From Sphingomonas aurantiaca (GTDB taxonomy: Bacteria; Pseudomonadota; Alphaproteobacteria; Sphingomonadales; Sphingomonadaceae), in contig NZ_QAOG01000001.1 of NCBI RefSeq assembly GCF_003050705.1, positions 727,105 to 791,104 on the forward strand: a stretch of DNA of 64,000 nt, in the 5' to 3' direction. The position numbers were made by a program, and so were the translations under genes. Position 1 is the stretch's first letter. Each line of letters opens with the position of its first letter. Below are positions 61,056-64,000 of this stretch, in pieces. A model generated the notes under the pieces. That model made no database searches. It saw only the letters and a program-made list of their open reading frames with translations, and was not told the DNA's origin.

Positions 61056-63137
61056 ATGATCCGCTTCTCGCTCTCCGTTGCCGCCCTTCTGTCTTCCAGC
61101 GCTGCCGTCGCCCAGTCCGCCGAACAGCCCGCTGCCTCTGCCCCTGAAGACGCCGTCGCGCGCGAGATCGTCGTGACCGGGCGGGGGCTGGCCGACGCGC
61201 CCGGCGATCGCGCCTATGCTGTCGTCACGATCGATCGCGCGCGGATCCAGGCGAATGCGAGCAACCGCCTTGAGAGCGTGCTCGCCGATGTTGCCGGCCT
61301 CCAGCAGTTCCGCCGGTCCGATTCGCGCAGCGCCAACCCGACCAGCCAGGGCATTTCGCTGCGCGGGATCGGCGGCAATGCGTCGAGCCGAGCGCTGCTG
61401 ATCTTCGACGGCGTGCCGCAGGCGGATCCGTTCGGCGGCTGGGTGGCGTTTCCGGCCTATGCGACCGGACGGCTCGGGCGCATCCGGGTCACGCGGGGCG
61501 GTGGCAGCGGCTATCAGGGGCCGGGCGCCTTGGCCGGGACGGTCGAACTCGAAAGTGCGACGCCCGACCAGCTGGCGCCGGTCCAGGCGAGCGTCGCCTA
61601 TGGCAGTCGTGATTCGGTAGACGCGCAGGGCTCGGCAGCACTCGTGCGCGGATCGGGGTTCGCGACCGTGTCGGGGGCCTATGCGCGCGGCGACGGGTTC
61701 ACGCCGACCGTCGCGCAGAGCCGCGGGATCGTCGATCGCCCGGCCCCGTACGAGCAGGCGTCGGGCGCGCTCCGGACCGTTATCGGGATCGGCGCGACGA
61801 CCGAGGTGCAGATGAATGCGAGCGCGTTCACCGATCGCCGCGATCGCGGGAGCGACTTCACCGCGAACACGAGCGAGGGTGCCGATGCGAGCGTCCGGCT
61901 GATCGGGCGCGGGCGCTGGGGCTATTCGGCGCTGGCGTATCTGCAGACGCGCGCCTTTGCGAGCAGCTTCAACAGCATCAATGCCGCGCGGACCACCGCG
62001 ATCCAGTCGCTCAACCAGTATAATACGCCCGCCACCGGGCTCGGCGGGCGGATCGAGATCCTGCCGCCGCTGGGCGAGAGCATCACGCTCCGGCTCGGCG
62101 CGGATATCCGCGACGTCAGCGGCAAGACGCAGGAGCTCTATACCTTCGTCAACGCGGCACCGACGCGGCGGCGCGAGGCGGGCGGCGGCACGACGACGAC
62201 GGGCGCGTTCGCCGATGCCAGCCTGGTGGCGGGCGACGTCACGTTCAGCCTGGGCGGGCGGATCGACTGGTGGTCGATCGATGGCGGCTATCTGTCCGAA
62301 CGGCCGCTGGCGGGCGGTGCGGCGCTGACCAACCTGCGCTATGCGGACCGTGATGGCCATGAGACGACCGGCCGGGCGGGCGTGGCGTATCAGCCGGTGG
62401 AGTCGATCACGCTGCGCGCGGCCGGCTATCGCGGCTGGCGGTTGCCGACGCTCAACGAGCTGTACCGCCCATTCCGTGTCGGCAATGATGCGACCGCGGC
62501 GAACGCGCTGCTGTCGCCCGAGCGGCTGACGGGGATCGAGGGTGGCGTCACGCTGGCGCCCGCGCCGGGCGTGACGATCGCCGCCACCTATTTCTACAAC
62601 CGGCTGAAGGATGCGATCGCCAACGTCACGACGACCAGCCCGCCGCAGATCCTGCCGGGGGTGACGACCTACCGGGTCCGCCAGAATCTCGACGCGATCC
62701 GCGCGCACGGGTTCGAACTCGACGCGGCGTATCGCCCCGATGCGGGGCCGTTCGGCGTGCAGGCATCATGGTCGCACACCAATCCGACGGTCGAGGGGTC
62801 CGGGATCACGGCTGCGCTTGATGGGCTTCGCCCGGCGCAGACGCCGCGCGACCAGGTGTCGGGGACGGTCGACTGGCGGCACGATGCGGCCGCGCTGTCG
62901 CTGACCGTGCGGCGCATCGGCCGGCAATATGACGACGACCAGAACACGCGCGTACTGGATCCGGCGACGACGCTCGACGGCTATGCTGCGCTGCCGATCA
63001 CGCGTGCGCTCGTCGCCGAACTGCGCGGCGAGAACCTGTTCGATGCGCGCGTCGAGGCGGGGATCAGCGGCGCGAACATCGTCGAGCGCGCCACGCCCCG
63101 GACGATCTGGGTCGGCTTGCGCTACGGCCTGCGCTGA
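61056..63137 (+). CDS. TonB-dependent receptor
   Basis: A 693-residue outer-membrane receptor. A signal peptide (MIRFSLSVAALLSSSAAVAQ) is followed by the TonB box region EIVVTGRGL, the plug domain (about 45-150, ISLRGIGGNASSRALLIFDG, RIRVTRGGGS) and a 22-strand barrel ending ATPRTIWVGLRYGLR. The substrate is unknown; unlike the next gene it has no riboswitch. ATG 61056 fits the signal peptide; an upstream GTG (61032) is less likely. No ribosome-binding site is strong. Confidence 0.9.
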   Translation: MIRFSLSVAALLSSSAAVAQSAEQPAASAPEDAVAREIVVTGRGLADAPGDRAYAVVTIDRARIQANASNRLESVLADVAGLQQFRRSDSRSANPTSQGISLRGIGGNASSRALLIFDGVPQADPFGGWVAFPAYATGRLGRIRVTRGGGSGYQGPGALAGTVELESATPDQLAPVQASVAYGSRDSVDAQGSAALVRGSGFATVSGAYARGDGFTPTVAQSRGIVDRPAPYEQASGALRTVIGIGATTEVQMNASAFTDRRDRGSDFTANTSEGADASVRLIGRGRWGYSALAYLQTRAFASSFNSINAARTTAIQSLNQYNTPATGLGGRIEILPPLGESITLRLGADIRDVSGKTQELYTFVNAAPTRRREAGGGTTTTGAFADASLVAGDVTFSLGGRIDWWSIDGGYLSERPLAGGAALTNLRYADRDGHETTGRAGVAYQPVESITLRAAGYRGWRLPTLNELYRPFRVGNDATAANALLSPERLTGIEGGVTLAPAPGVTIAATYFYNRLKDAIANVTTTSPPQILPGVTTYRVRQNLDAIRAHGFELDAAYRPDAGPFGVQASWSHTNPTVEGSGITAALDGLRPAQTPRDQVSGTVDWRHDAAALSLTVRRIGRQYDDDQNTRVLDPATTLDGYAALPITRALVAELRGENLFDARVEAGISGANIVERATPRTIWVGLRYGLR

Positions 63138-63200
63138 GGGGAACCGCTCGCCGCCGCTGCGTTGACCCGTGCAGGGCCTGCGACTAATGCAAACCCTGTG

Positions 63201-63390
63201 AAGGGTTCCCGGCGACGGGATCAAAAGGGAAGCCGGTGCGCGGGCAGGGTCGTCAGGATCCCCATCCGCAAGACCGGCGCTGTCCCCGCAACTGTGACCG
63301 GATAGCGGCCACCCCGATTGCGCCACTGGGTCTCGGCCTGGGAAGGCGGGGTGACAGCGACGACCCGGAAGCCAGGAGACCTGCCCGTCA
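63201..63390 (+). ncRNA. cobalamin riboswitch (B12 element)
   Basis: Upstream leader of btuB with the hallmark conserved blocks of the cobalamin riboswitch in order: AAGGGTTCCC and GGGAAGCCGGTG, GGCGCTGTCCCCGCAACTGT (63275-63294) and the B12 box GAAGCCAGGAGACCTGCC (63368-63385). Binding of adenosyl- or methylcobalamin should reduce btuB expression. The distance to the ATG (about 125 bases) leaves room for an expression platform. Confidence 0.94.
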
Positions 63391-63444
63391 CGGTCGATCC
63401 ACTGCGCGGGCGGGTGCTCCGGTGCGGACGAGTGCCCCATCGAA

Positions 63445-63515
63445 GGGGTGTCCTCGAGCGAGAGACGTCTGCCGGTCCGCGAATGGTCGTGGGCGGCCCT
63501 GCCAGGACGTGCCCC
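63445..63515 (+). promoter_or_regulatory. possible Shine-Dalgarno-sequestering stem for btuB
   Basis: GGGGTGTCCT (63445-63454) can pair with AGGACGTGCCCC (63504-63515), which contains the AGGA ribosome-binding site just before ATG 63516. This would give the riboswitch a translational off-state. It is a pairing seen by eye, not folded by computer. Confidence 0.4.
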
Positions 63516-64000
63516 ATGACGAAGTTCCTCCTCCTCCTGAGCGCCGCCGCGATCGCAGCATCGGCCGATGCGCAGACGGTCCCGGCTGCCGACGCAGCGG
63601 ACGTCGTCGTTACCGCGACCCGCGTCGCACAACCCGCCAGCGAGATCGGCCAGGCGGTGACCGTGATCGACCGCGCCGAGATCGAGCGGCGCCAGACCGT
63701 CGTCGTGTCCGATCTGCTTGCGACCACGCCCGGCGTCACCGTCACGCGCAACGGCACGCTAGGCGCGCTGACCGGCGTGCGGATCCGCGGGGCCGAGTCC
63801 GACCAGACTTTGGTCGTGATCGACGGCGTGCGAGTCAACGATCCGGCCTCGACCGGCGGCGGCTTCGATTTCGGCAACCTGCTGGCCAGTTCGGTCGAGC
63901 GGATCGAGGTGCTGCGCGGCCCCAACTCGGTACCCTGGGGCAGCCAGGCGATCGGCGGCGTCGTCAACATCATCACCGCCGCCCCTGCCGAGGGGCTGCA
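63516..64000 (+). CDS. btuB: TonB-dependent cobalamin receptor, partial (BtuB)
   Basis: The first 161 codons of an outer-membrane receptor that runs off the right edge. Signal peptide MTKFLLLLSAAAIAASADAQ, a TonB box ADVVVTATR, and a plug domain beginning IGQAVTVIDRAEIERRQ, with RIRGAESDQTLVVIDGVRVN and VERIEVLRGPNSVPWGSQAI, the BtuB pattern. Placed behind a cobalamin riboswitch, so B12 uptake is the likely role. Confidence 0.92.
   Translation, partial: MTKFLLLLSAAAIAASADAQTVPAADAADVVVTATRVAQPASEIGQAVTVIDRAEIERRQTVVVSDLLATTPGVTVTRNGTLGALTGVRIRGAESDQTLVVIDGVRVNDPASTGGGFDFGNLLASSVERIEVLRGPNSVPWGSQAIGGVVNIITAAPAEGL

Overview
This is a high-GC chromosomal segment of an alphaproteobacterium, most likely Sphingomonas or a close sphingomonad. 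The evidence is gene content: a CpdR-type response regulator next to N-formylglutamate amidohydrolase, two TonB-dependent receptors, a short-form 6-phosphogluconate dehydrogenase, a complete valine-degradation cluster, DUF2171 and MAPEG genes, and dense intergenic palindromes. I see no prophage, insertion sequence, CRISPR array, plasmid or origin functions. Genes are cut at both edges: a small membrane-protein start at the left and btuB at the right.

Layout. 1-9 kb: DUF2171 protein, ribonucleotide reductase alpha chain without an ATP-cone, a PAS hybrid histidine kinase, a type II haloacid dehalogenase and a membrane GGDEF-EAL-PilZ protein. 9-16.4 kb: a Gfo/Idh/MocA oxidoreductase and a minus-strand RND efflux operon (adaptor, pump, outer-membrane channel). 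16.8-24.1 kb: a pentose-phosphate operon (rpiA, tkt, tal, gnd) that continues into two HAD phosphatases, a Gre-like protein and a tiny helix-turn-helix protein. 24.4-31.3 kb: a BaiN-like flavoprotein, a DEAD-box helicase with a DbpA-type RNA-binding domain, a YaiI protein, and a tightly coupled Hsp70/methyltransferase/AbrB trio. 31.4-37.7 kb: a DctB/DctD-like two-component system divergent from dctA and a porin; the DctD-like regulator lacks the sigma-54 contact loop GAFTGA. 37.9-48 kb: a pair of acyl-CoA dehydrogenases, then a LysR regulator divergent from the valine-degradation run (mmsA, acyl-CoA dehydrogenase, 3-hydroxyisobutyryl-CoA hydrolase, enoyl-CoA hydratase, mmsB), with a reversed GIY-YIG nuclease gene inside it. 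48-56 kb (minus strand): MAPEG protein, MATE exporter, PHB-depolymerase-like esterase, bioF-bioD-bioA and dgoK-dgoA. 56-64 kb: a divergent Mfd-like helicase, N-formylglutamate amidohydrolase, cpdR, tRNA-Val(GAC), a TonB receptor, then a cobalamin riboswitch in front of btuB.

The strongest non-coding signal is a set of dispersed intergenic palindromes in several families. The commonest (eight copies of about 82 bp) is a pair of small hairpins facing each other, like REP doublets or REPINs. These elements touch genes: they supply the stop codon and last residues of the DctD-like regulator and of the GIY-YIG nuclease, one supplies the ribosome-binding site of the hydrolase gene, and every junction of the valine-degradation run carries one. 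The GIY-YIG gene is framed by two copies whose outward-facing arms differ from the standard arm, which makes a nuclease/palindrome partnership the most interesting hypothesis here.
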